Below, one piece after another: positions 56,890-64,000 of a stretch of 64,000 nt of DNA (positions are counted from its first letter, which is position 1; each line of letters begins with the position of its first letter). The notes under the pieces are model-generated. The model was not told the DNA's origin. It saw only the letters and a program-made list of their open reading frames with translations, and did not search any database. This DNA comes from Planctomycetota bacterium (GTDB taxonomy: Bacteria; Planctomycetota; UBA1135; GCA-002748355). Position numbers and translations under genes: made by a program. The DNA lies in contig PDSF01000031.1 in NCBI GenBank assembly GCA_002748355.1, positions 62,001-126,000 of the forward strand, read 5' to 3'.

Positions 56890-57321
56890 ATGACTGCGAA
56901 GCCAGATCCCGAGATCTCAAAGAAACGAATCCACGAAAGCCACCTCGAGATCGACCAGCTGCTGAGCAACTGCGTATCCTCGACCGACCCGTCACAGACC
57001 CTCGAGTATCTCAAAAGGCTGCTGGCCCTACTCGGGCGTCACTTTGCCGACGAGGAAGCCCAGCTGAGCAAGCTTGGACAGGCCGCGTCGGCCCAGTCGG
57101 CCCGCTTCGAAAACACCCTGCAGGGCCTCAAGGAAGAGCACCGCCAGCTCCTCGAGACCATGCGTGAGTTGATCGACCGCGCAGGGAAGTCCGAAGGCGA
57201 CGATCCCGAGCTCCGCGAGAGCATCCAATCGCTAAAGGCCCGCTTCGCCGCGCACGAAGCCCGCGAAAACGAAATTTTTGTCGAATCCGTCTGGACCGAT
57301 ATCGGCAACAACCAGGCCTGA
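56890..57321 (+). CDS. Hemerythrin-like HHE protein
   Basis: 143 residues. The ATG at 56890 is chosen because GGAG lies six bases upstream; ATG at 56878 is also possible. It is a four-helix pattern with diiron-type ligands spread as in HHE proteins: RIHESHLEID, GRHFADEEAQL (HxxxE), LKEEHRQLLE and FAAHEARENEIF (HxxxE). Such proteins bind oxygen, nitric oxide or iron. It has no membrane segment. A desaturase gene, also diiron-dependent, follows after a 256-bp gap. Confidence 0.65.
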   Translation: MTAKPDPEISKKRIHESHLEIDQLLSNCVSSTDPSQTLEYLKRLLALLGRHFADEEAQLSKLGQAASAQSARFENTLQGLKEEHRQLLETMRELIDRAGKSEGDDPELRESIQSLKARFAAHEARENEIFVESVWTDIGNNQA

Positions 57322-57577
57322 GTTCGGGGGGACCAGGAGCAGCGAAACTCTCCGCAAGTCCCCACAGCACCAGCTCCTCCTAGCGATTTCTCGGCCGATC
57401 GACCCGAAGGGTGGAGCCGCTTTCATCGGCGGCTCACTCACCCTCTCTCAGAACAAGGGGTGCTCCCACCGCAGTTGCGGCTATCCTCTTTCCCCCCTCA
57501 GGCTCCATGCCCCCCCCGGTATCCGGTTGAGCCTGCTCCTGTGGACGAGGCACCGAGTCGAAAGGCAAGGCACGAGC

Positions 57578-58582
57578 ATGTCGTTAGCTTCTTGGAGGCC
57601 GCTACTTGCGCCCTACCTGCGCCCCAATCGCGGCCGCGCCATCCGCCAACTGATCGATTCGGTCGGTAGCTACCTCGTACTCTGGGCCCTGATGGCATGG
57701 ACCGTCACGATCTCCTGGTGGCTGAGCATCCCGATCGCGATACTCAGCGGCGCGGTCCTGGTCCGGGTCTTCATCATCTTCCACGACTGCGGCCACGGCT
57801 CGTTCTTCGCCTCGCGGCGCGCCAATCGCTTCTGGGGCCGACTCACCGGCGTGCTGAGCTTCACCCCCTTCGAGCAGTGGCGAAAGGAGCACGCCACCCA
57901 CCACCTCTCGACCGGCAACCTCGACCGGCGCGGCGTCGGCGATATCTGGACGATGACCGTCGAGGAGTACAAAAGCGCCAAGCCCATGCGCCGCCTGTCC
58001 TACCGCGTCGCCCGCAACCCCCTCGTCCTGCTTCTGATCGCGCCGCTCGTCCTCTTCGTGCTTGAGCAACGCATTCCCAAAGCCGGCTCCAAGCCAGAAG
58101 AGCTGCGCTCGGTCTGGTGGACGACCCTCTTCATCCTGGTCTGGGGCACGGCCTGGAGCCTTCTGATCGGCTTCCTGCCCTTCTTGATCCTGCAGCTGAC
58201 GATCCTGGCGGTGGCAGGAGCCATCGGCATCTGGCTCTTCTACTCCCAGCACCAGTTTGATGGCGCCTACTGGCAGCGAGCCTCGGATTGGGACTTCGAG
58301 ACCGCGGCCCTCCGCGGCAGCGCCTTCCTGAAGCTCCCCCGCGTGCTGCAGTGGTTCACCGGCAACATCGGCTTCCACCACATCCATCACCTAGACTCAC
58401 GGATCCCCAACTACCATCTGCAGGCCTGCCACGAGTCCCACCCGCGCTTCCAAGAAGTCGAGCCGCTGACGCTGCTCGGCTCGCTGCGTGCTTTTGGTTT
58501 CAAGCTCTGGGACGAGGCCAGTGGCCGCCTGGTCGGCTTCGACGACATCGATCTCAAGCCAGACCGCCTAGCAGGCTGCTGA
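57578..58582 (+). CDS. Membrane fatty acid desaturase
   Basis: A 334-residue diiron membrane enzyme. The three histidine boxes are intact: HDCGHGS, HATHH and HHIHH, with TM segments between them (about 30-70 and 160-230). It introduces a double bond into lipid-bound or CoA/ACP-bound acyl chains using oxygen and reduced carrier, adjusting membrane fluidity. The ATG at 57578 follows an AAGGCAAGG. The last codons (RLAGC then stop) lie in a TAGCAGGCTGCTGAG sequence that resembles the element ends seen elsewhere in the window. Confidence 0.9.
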   Translation: MSLASWRPLLAPYLRPNRGRAIRQLIDSVGSYLVLWALMAWTVTISWWLSIPIAILSGAVLVRVFIIFHDCGHGSFFASRRANRFWGRLTGVLSFTPFEQWRKEHATHHLSTGNLDRRGVGDIWTMTVEEYKSAKPMRRLSYRVARNPLVLLLIAPLVLFVLEQRIPKAGSKPEELRSVWWTTLFILVWGTAWSLLIGFLPFLILQLTILAVAGAIGIWLFYSQHQFDGAYWQRASDWDFETAALRGSAFLKLPRVLQWFTGNIGFHHIHHLDSRIPNYHLQACHESHPRFQEVEPLTLLGSLRAFGFKLWDEASGRLVGFDDIDLKPDRLAGC

Positions 58583-58712
58583 GGCAAATCGCCAGCTCTG
58601 CCCAGTTCTCCTCTTGTGCCTAGGCCCTAAGCGGCCGAAAACACAGGCCCTGGTAGCCGGCCCGGTGACCGCCAGCCCGCCGCCCTTCTCTCCGATACCA
58701 GAACGCCTCCAC

Positions 58713-59486
58713 ATGGAAGCCCCGCGCCCCACCCCCTCGCCAAGCCCTGAGCCGCAAGCAAGCGAAGGCCCCGAACCCTTGGCCATGCACGGCTGCCCAA
58801 AGTCCTTCGACGCCAGCTGGCAGGAACGGCTCCTCGTTCTCGGTAGCTTCTTCGGTGGACTGATCTGCGCCGTCGTATTCGGGATGATCTACGCCCCCGA
58901 ACACACCAAGCTGCTCTTCGCCTACGTCTCGGTCTCCTTCTTCGGCCTAGGCAAGTTCCTGCCGCTCGTGGCGCTGACGGAAACCACCTTTGGCTTCTAC
59001 GAGCTCGGCCTGGTCATCTGGATCATGGACACCTGCACGGTGCTCTTGCTCGTCTACTCGATCGAAGCGCTCTACTCCAACAAGAGCGCCGCCCACCTAC
59101 TCGGGAAGGTGCAGCACAACGCCGGCATCCTCCTCGAAGCCTTCCCCAGGATCCGCAGCTTCGCCATCCTCGGCATGGTCTTGTTCGTCCTTTTCCCGGT
59201 CTCGGGCACCGGAGCGATCGGCGGCGCCTTCCTCGGCGCCCTCCTCGGCCTGCACCGCTACAAGATCATCGCCGCCATCTCGGTGGGCGGCATGATCGGC
59301 GGCATGGGTATGGCGTACTTGGCCGAGAATTTCGGCAAGGCCATCGAGCCCTACCGGAACAACCCCTGGATCATCGGCCTATTGGCCCTCGGCTTCCTGC
59401 TCGCCCTCTACGGGCTCAACCGCGCCTACAAGAAGGCCCTGGCGCGCAGTAAGCAGCAGAAGGCAGAGGTAGAGGACCAGGCCTAG
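58713..59486 (+). CDS. Small-multidrug-export-like membrane protein
   Basis: About 257 residues from ATG 58713; a later ATG (58785) is possible. A Pro-rich hydrophilic N-terminus is followed by about five to six TM segments: LVLGSFFGGLICAVVFG, a stretch with LPLVALTETTFGFYELGLVIW, FPVSGTGAIGGAFLGALLGL, and a C-terminal basic tail. The Gly-rich GTGAIGGAFLGALLGL with paired re-entrant-like segments is typical of the Sm_multidrug_ex family (PF06695). Substrate is unproven. It is 130 bp after the desaturase; its TAG stop is part of a TAGCAGG sequence. Confidence 0.7.
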   Translation: MEAPRPTPSPSPEPQASEGPEPLAMHGCPKSFDASWQERLLVLGSFFGGLICAVVFGMIYAPEHTKLLFAYVSVSFFGLGKFLPLVALTETTFGFYELGLVIWIMDTCTVLLLVYSIEALYSNKSAAHLLGKVQHNAGILLEAFPRIRSFAILGMVLFVLFPVSGTGAIGGAFLGALLGLHRYKIIAAISVGGMIGGMGMAYLAENFGKAIEPYRNNPWIIGLLALGFLLALYGLNRAYKKALARSKQQKAEVEDQA

Positions 59487-59664
59487 CAGGCAGCGGGAAG
59501 CCCCCCTCTACGAAGCGGCTCCTCAAGCCAGCCGCTGAACATTCGGACAGCACCCAGCCCGCCTCGCGACGAATGGACCGGTCTCCTTCGAAGCGAGGGC
59601 TCCGCTACTCCCAGCCGAAACGAGTGCGGTACCTAGGCAGAGGGCCGATCAACGGCATCTGCTA
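59484..59664. repeat. Possible inverted-repeat element overlapping a stop codon
   Basis: TAGCAGGCAGCGGGAAG at 59484, which supplies the TAG stop of the preceding gene, faces a reverse-oriented TAGCAG-ATG-CCGTTGATCGGCCC ending at 59664. The second end shares CCGTTG and GGCCC with the one at 11769. The two arms match each other only partly. The rest of the gap 59487-59890 holds a 7-bp hairpin (59514-59536) and an AAGGAG for the next gene, but no gene. Confidence 0.3.
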
Positions 59665-59890
59665 AGCCTCTCCCTGCCCCGTTTTCGCGCGTGACGAGAA
59701 GCGAGCAAACCGCGAACGGGAACCGCCGTTGCCAGAGCAAGGCCCCATCCGGCCCCCCCAGCAGCGTTGCGAGTGGCGGCCATTTTTTTTCAGCCGCGGG
59801 AAAGCTGCCCCGTAAGATCGAGCCCGCGGATCGCCCCCAACCTCTCCGCATGGGCAGAAACTCTCCCCTCTCTCAAAAGGAGTTGCCCTC

Positions 59891-61579
59891 ATGAGCCAGC
59901 GCAACGCGCGTGGTCAAGTACGCCCATCCTCTTTCCTCGCCCTCCTACCCACCCTCTTGGCACTGCTCACGGCGGCCCCCCCTACTGCAGCGCAGAAGCA
60001 CAAGGACGAGAAACACGGCTTCGAAATCCGCATTCCGCGCGACTTCAACGTCGTCCCCATCAACCTGGACGAGAAATGGGTCGTCGCCAAGTTCCTCTAC
60101 AAGCGCGCCCTCGACGCGCGCAAGGGCTGGGAGAATGAGGCCCCCGAACTCCGGGTCATCATCTTCCCCAAGTTCGACCCAAAGGACTTCGCCAAGCGGA
60201 AGCTCAAGAAGGGAGGCAAGCTGGTCGCGCTACAGCAGCTGCAGAATCCGTACAAGAACTACCACGACTTTATGCAGCAGAACTTCCGGGGCTCGGGGCG
60301 AGGCTGGCACGTGGCCAAGGAGTCGAATACAAAAATCGACGAGCTGCCTGCGACCTACAAACGGATCGAGGTCAACAAGATCCTGCAGGGAGAGGAGGGG
60401 GTCTCCCACATCATCCACGCCTGGGAAATCGACTACGGCGACGCGATCTACGTGGTCCATTCACAGGTCCTCGCCGACCACGATGCGAAGTTCCGGCGCA
60501 AGTTCATGAACTGTGCCAAGAGCTTCCGCAAGATCCTCCGGACCGAATCGGTGGGCACCGACTTCGGCCCAACGACACCGAGTGACGAGGCGAAGGCGAA
60601 AGCCAAGAAGAGCGGCAAAGCGCTGAGCCCGAAGGAGATCTTCAAGCTGCGCAAGGCTCAGCTTGAGAAGGTCAAGGCGAAGGCGATCGCCCAACTCCCT
60701 GGCCACTGGAAGCACTACAACAAGGGGCGCTTCCTCATCGTCTACAACGGCAAGGTCGACAGGAACTTCCTGACCAAGGTGCACAAGCAAGCAAGCAAGG
60801 TCTGGGACTGGCTGGAGGAGCGTTTCGCCTTCATCGGCGAGCAGAAAGCGGTGGGCGGCATCATCCGCATCTGCAACGACATCAACGAAGCCAGCGCCTA
60901 TGTCGACACAAGCAGCAAGAGTTCGTATTCCGCGCGCACACACGAGATCGTGATCTGGAAGGACCGTGACTACGGTTTCGACCAGTGCCGGTCGAGCCTC
61001 AACCAAGGCATCTGCCAGCGCTGGCTTGAGGACAAGAACCCCCGCCTTTGGTGGGCGCTACCGCCCTGGCTCGACTTCGGCCTCGTCTACTACATCGGCC
61101 AGCTTGAGCTGAAGGGGCACAAGCTGGAGTCAAACCCAGACGAGTGGGACATGGAAGTTCTCCGCGAGATGCTGCGTGAGCACTCCTTCAAACCGGCCAA
61201 GACGATGTTTGAGGCCGAATACGGGAAGGGCTTTGGCTCGCAAAAGGACAGCGTGCAGTGCATCGCAATGGTCCACTTTCTGATGACGAAGGGAGCCAGG
61301 GTCAAGCGCTACAAGACGGTGATCCCGAAGTATCTTCAGATCCTCGATCGGCGCCTTCGCGAACTCTACGCGCAGTATGACCAGCTCTTTGAAGACGTCG
61401 TCGACAGCACGGTCAAGAAAGGAAAGAAGGCCGAGGCGGAGCGCAAAAAGTGGGTCGCGGAGTGGAAGAAAAAGCGCGATGCGATCTTCAAAGAGTGCCT
61501 GAAGGAGTGCTTTGGCAACTGGTCCGAGCGCGACTGGAAGAGCTTCGACAAAAACTGGAAGAAGGCCTTCAAGAGTTGA
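59891..61579 (+). CDS. Exported DUF1570-like pseudo-peptidase
   Basis: A 562-residue exported protein with a signal peptide (about 1-34, ending PTAAQ) and AAGGAG eight bases before the ATG. The N-terminal part (about 40-215) has Lys-rich beta segments. The C-terminal part is a peptidase-like fold: FLIVYNGK, LEERFAFIG, then SSLNQGICQRWL followed by PPWLDFGLVYYIG (391-403). The adjacent downstream gene has HEATH followed by PPWIEEGLAEYYG at the matching place, so the zinc motif HExxH is replaced here by N-Q-G-I-C and the downstream Glu by Asp/Phe. It should not be catalytic. The Lys-rich tail (about 490-530) is notable. It lies 8 bp before the active paralogue. Confidence 0.75.
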   Translation: MSQRNARGQVRPSSFLALLPTLLALLTAAPPTAAQKHKDEKHGFEIRIPRDFNVVPINLDEKWVVAKFLYKRALDARKGWENEAPELRVIIFPKFDPKDFAKRKLKKGGKLVALQQLQNPYKNYHDFMQQNFRGSGRGWHVAKESNTKIDELPATYKRIEVNKILQGEEGVSHIIHAWEIDYGDAIYVVHSQVLADHDAKFRRKFMNCAKSFRKILRTESVGTDFGPTTPSDEAKAKAKKSGKALSPKEIFKLRKAQLEKVKAKAIAQLPGHWKHYNKGRFLIVYNGKVDRNFLTKVHKQASKVWDWLEERFAFIGEQKAVGGIIRICNDINEASAYVDTSSKSSYSARTHEIVIWKDRDYGFDQCRSSLNQGICQRWLEDKNPRLWWALPPWLDFGLVYYIGQLELKGHKLESNPDEWDMEVLREMLREHSFKPAKTMFEAEYGKGFGSQKDSVQCIAMVHFLMTKGARVKRYKTVIPKYLQILDRRLRELYAQYDQLFEDVVDSTVKKGKKAEAERKKWVAEWKKKRDAIFKECLKECFGNWSERDWKSFDKNWKKAFKS

Positions 61580-61587
61580 GGTCCCTC

Positions 61588-63186
61588 ATGCAGCGCCCAT
61601 TGCTATCTTCTGCTTTCCTCGCCGCCTCGCTACTCCTCGCCGTCGCAGCAACTCCTGCGCAGGAAGAAGAGCAGCAGCGGGGGATGCTCTCGATGAAGGA
61701 CGGTCGCATGTTCGTCGACCTCATCCTTGAGCAAAACGCCAAAGGCGGCGTCGATGTCGTACTCAGCGCCGGGCGCATCCATGTGCCCGAGTCCTTGATT
61801 CAGGACTACTTCATTCCGGGGGCGAAGATCGCCTTCGAGGCCAGCTCCAAGAAAGAGCAGGAGATGGTCGAGAAGGGCTACGTGCGCTACCGCGGCAAGT
61901 GGCTGCGCGAGGCCATCGCTAAGCGTCAACTGGAGAAGGAGCAGAACCGTCGTGAGATCCAGCTCCGAGCGATGAAGACCGCCAAGAGGCTGCGCAACAT
62001 GCGCACGCACGAGACGCGCGACTACCGCTTTAAACACAACCTTCCGGAGCACATCGCAGGCGAGCTGATCATGCTCTTCGAGGAGTTCCACAACGAGTGG
62101 AAGAAGCGTTGGCACAAGAAGCCGAACCTGCCGCAAAAGCCGACGGTGTCCTTCTATGCCGACCAGGCCGACTACCTGCAGTACACCGGCATCAGCGCCG
62201 GCGCCCTGGGCTTTTATCACTTCGGCGGCATCACCCTGCATATCTACTGGGACCGCAGTGATCCCGAGCTAACACGCAACGTCCTCTACCACGAGGCCAC
62301 ACACCTGCTCACCGACGGGATCGACGGCAAGTTCAAATACCCGCCGTGGATCGAGGAGGGGCTCGCTGAGTACTACGGCAGCAGCAAATGGGACCCGAAG
62401 GCACGCCCTGGCAAGCGAATGCAGCCTGGGGGAATCCTCCCCGGACGCCTGGTCACCGTGAAGACGATGATCGCGAAGAAGAAGCCGATGACGCTCGAAG
62501 ACCTGATCAGCTACGACCGGGTCGGGGGCAAAAACTTCGGATCAGTGCAGTACGCCTGGGCCTGGACCTTCATGCGCTTCTTGCACGACAACAAGAGCTA
62601 CCGGAAGCGCTTCCAAAAGTACTGGCTCGATCTCGCCCACAAGAAAAAAGGCATCAAGCGCGTGCCGATGTCGCAATGGGAAACCATCGAAGCGGCCGAG
62701 GCCAAGAGGCTCTTCATGAAGTACATGAAGCTCAAGGACCTGAAGGCGATGCAAAAGGAGTGGTATGCCTATATCGACAAGCTGCAGGTCGAGAGCCTGG
62801 CCGGGCTCGAGGCCGCGGGGCGGCGCTTCAAAGCCTTCGGTGAACACAAGGAGGCGAAGGCGGTGCTCAAGCAAGCCATCGAGAAGGGCGCGAAGAACCC
62901 CCTGACCTGGCTGGCTTGGGCAGAGTACCAGTACCGCGACTCGAACTGGGGCGAGGTGATCCGTTCGATCGACAAGGCCTTGGCCATCGATCCGCTAATC
63001 CCAGCGCTCTACCACATGAAGTCGCGGGCGAAGCGGCGAATGATGGGCGAGGAGAACAAGAAGGAGGGGATGCGGCTTCTACGCATAGCCGCGGAACTCG
63101 ACCCCTTCGCCTACGCTTGGGACCTGGCCGAGGCCGAGACGGAAGAGGGGCGGAAGAAGGAGGAGCAGCGACGCAAGCGCGGCTGA
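61588..63186 (+). CDS. Exported DUF1570-like zinc peptidase with TPR-like tail
   Basis: 532 residues from ATG 61588 (GAGG seven bases upstream); the in-frame extension further upstream overlaps the previous gene and is rejected. A signal peptide (about 1-24) is followed by a basic N-terminal domain, then the gluzincin-like site VLYHEATHLLTD (235-239) and PPWIEEGLAEYY with Glu256/257 as the third ligand. The C-terminal about 120 residues are TPR-like (AKAVLKQAIEKGAKNPLTWLAWAEYQY, IRSIDKALAIDPLIPALYHM). It is probably a periplasmic or secreted metallopeptidase forming a unit with the upstream inactive paralogue. Confidence 0.82.
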   Translation: MQRPLLSSAFLAASLLLAVAATPAQEEEQQRGMLSMKDGRMFVDLILEQNAKGGVDVVLSAGRIHVPESLIQDYFIPGAKIAFEASSKKEQEMVEKGYVRYRGKWLREAIAKRQLEKEQNRREIQLRAMKTAKRLRNMRTHETRDYRFKHNLPEHIAGELIMLFEEFHNEWKKRWHKKPNLPQKPTVSFYADQADYLQYTGISAGALGFYHFGGITLHIYWDRSDPELTRNVLYHEATHLLTDGIDGKFKYPPWIEEGLAEYYGSSKWDPKARPGKRMQPGGILPGRLVTVKTMIAKKKPMTLEDLISYDRVGGKNFGSVQYAWAWTFMRFLHDNKSYRKRFQKYWLDLAHKKKGIKRVPMSQWETIEAAEAKRLFMKYMKLKDLKAMQKEWYAYIDKLQVESLAGLEAAGRRFKAFGEHKEAKAVLKQAIEKGAKNPLTWLAWAEYQYRDSNWGEVIRSIDKALAIDPLIPALYHMKSRAKRRMMGEENKKEGMRLLRIAAELDPFAYAWDLAEAETEEGRKKEEQRRKRG

Positions 63187-63229
63187 TCCGGGCAGGACGG
63201 GAGCCAAGATCGGCGAGCAGGGCAGCTCC

Positions 63230-64000
63230 TCAGCGCAGCCCGGTGCTCATCGGGATGCCGAGTTCCTTAAGCTTGCGGTAGAGGCTGCTCTTGCCGATGC
63301 ACAGCAGCTCTGCAGCGGCCTTCTTGTTGCCCTGGCTCCGATGCAAGGCATCGACGATGCTCGCTCGCTCTGCCATTCGCCGCTGCTCGCGCATGTCGGT
63401 AGAGACCTGGCCTGCGGCAGCCAAAGCTCCCTGCTCACGCACCGACAATTCCAAGGGCAGGCCCACCGTCGGCCTTTCGCCAGCAAGGCGCAGCAGGCGA
63501 TCGGGAAGGTCTTCCACCTGGATCGTCGGCCCCGGTGCCAGTGCTGCGGCGCGGACGAAGACGTTCTCTAGTTCGCGCACGTTGCCCGGCCAGTGATAAC
63601 TCTCGAGGATGCGCATCGCTTGCCGCGACACGCTGGTCAACTCGCTGGAGCGGCGAACGCGACGAGCGTGCTTTTCGAGCATGTGCAGGGCCAAGACGGA
63701 GATGTCCTCGGGCCGCTCACGCAGTGGCGGAATCCGCAAGGAGATCACATCCAGGCGGAACAGAAGGTCCTCACGAAAGCTCCCGGCCTCGGCCATCCTC
63801 CAGAGGTCTTTATTGGCCGCCGCAATCAAGCGCGTCTTCACCCGGCGCGAAGTGGAGCTTCCAACAGGGCGAATCTCGCCAGACTGCAAGACTCGCAAGA
63901 GCTTGCTCTGCACGTCGAGAGGAGTCTCCCCGATCTCGTCGAGGAAGAGCGTGCCTCCCTCCGCCTCCACGAAGAGCCCCGGCGCATCTCGATCTGCCCC
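63230..64000 (-). CDS. Sigma-54 activator, C-terminal part
   Basis: The last 256 residues of an NtrC-type protein; the frame continues past the right edge. Visible: the Walker B region GTLFLDEIGETPL, the R-fingers/sensor segment SFREDLLFRLDVISLRIPPLRER, WPGNVRELENV, and a C-terminal Fis-type helix-turn-helix (GNKKAAAELLCIGKSSLYRKLKELGI). The Walker A and GAFTGA motifs lie outside the window, as does any receiver domain. It activates promoters of the -24/-12 class. No sigma-54 promoter was recognised in the window by eye, so its targets are unknown. It is convergent with the peptidase gene. Confidence 0.93.
   Translation of the reverse strand, partial: GADRDAPGLFVEAEGGTLFLDEIGETPLDVQSKLLRVLQSGEIRPVGSSTSRRVKTRLIAAANKDLWRMAEAGSFREDLLFRLDVISLRIPPLRERPEDISVLALHMLEKHARRVRRSSELTSVSRQAMRILESYHWPGNVRELENVFVRAAALAPGPTIQVEDLPDRLLRLAGERPTVGLPLELSVREQGALAAAGQVSTDMREQRRMAERASIVDALHRSQGNKKAAAELLCIGKSSLYRKLKELGIPMSTGLR

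Overview
The window is GC-rich, densely coded bacterial chromosome with no phage, plasmid or intact insertion sequence. It most resembles a free-living Planctomycetota or a close relative. The reasons are many large exported proteins with short signal peptides ending in AxAQ-type sites, a lamin-tail exported protein, HEAT/von Willebrand A and TPR proteins, two DUF1570-like peptidase relatives, two YfhO-like giant membrane proteins, and few strong Shine-Dalgarno sequences. This placement is an inference from gene style; no taxonomic marker was compared.

Left part (1-14146, all minus strand): a periplasmic nitrate reductase cluster (napA, a lipoprotein carrying two tandem NapB-like diheme modules, a membrane-anchored tetraheme cytochrome, then the first codons of a probable Tat-exported protein at the window edge). 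Upstream of it lie a lamin-tail exported protein, a sodium:neurotransmitter-type symporter overlapping a small exported single-pass protein, a divergent transketolase-like enzyme, a CitE/HpcH-type lyase, a histidine phosphatase and a GT39-like glycosyltransferase.

Centre-left (14234-37991): an HtrA protease overlaps two tandem YfhO-like proteins. These converge on a FIST sensor/hybrid histidine kinase pair. Next come a WalJ-like metallo-hydrolase, a large Ig-repeat lipoprotein with a metzincin-like end, a HEAT-VWA protein, ilvE, a MoxR-DUF58-transglutaminase operon, the tRNA-modifying mtaB, and an alpha/beta hydrolase lacking its nucleophile serine.

Centre-right (38494-55312): rnc, mfd and a SurA-like chaperone form one unit. 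A TonB-like membrane anchor fused to an alpha-toroid (prenyltransferase-like) domain follows, closed off by two long hairpins. Then come a fused isobutyryl-CoA mutase (icmF) with a signal-less BtuF-like cobalamin-binding protein, rpsT, a TPR protein, def-ribF, and tRNA-Phe(GAA).

Right end (55551-64000): an SDR, a hemerythrin-like protein, a fatty acid desaturase, a small-multidrug-export-like membrane protein, an exported pseudo-peptidase next to its apparently active HExxH paralogue, and the C-terminal part of a sigma-54 activator cut by the window edge.

The most unusual items are the duplicated NapB module, the TonB-anchor/toroid fusion followed by a 16-bp repeat that stops all three frames, the active/inactive peptidase pair, the icmF/cytosolic BtuF pair, and a possible family of short inverted-repeat elements with TAGCAG ends in intergenic DNA.
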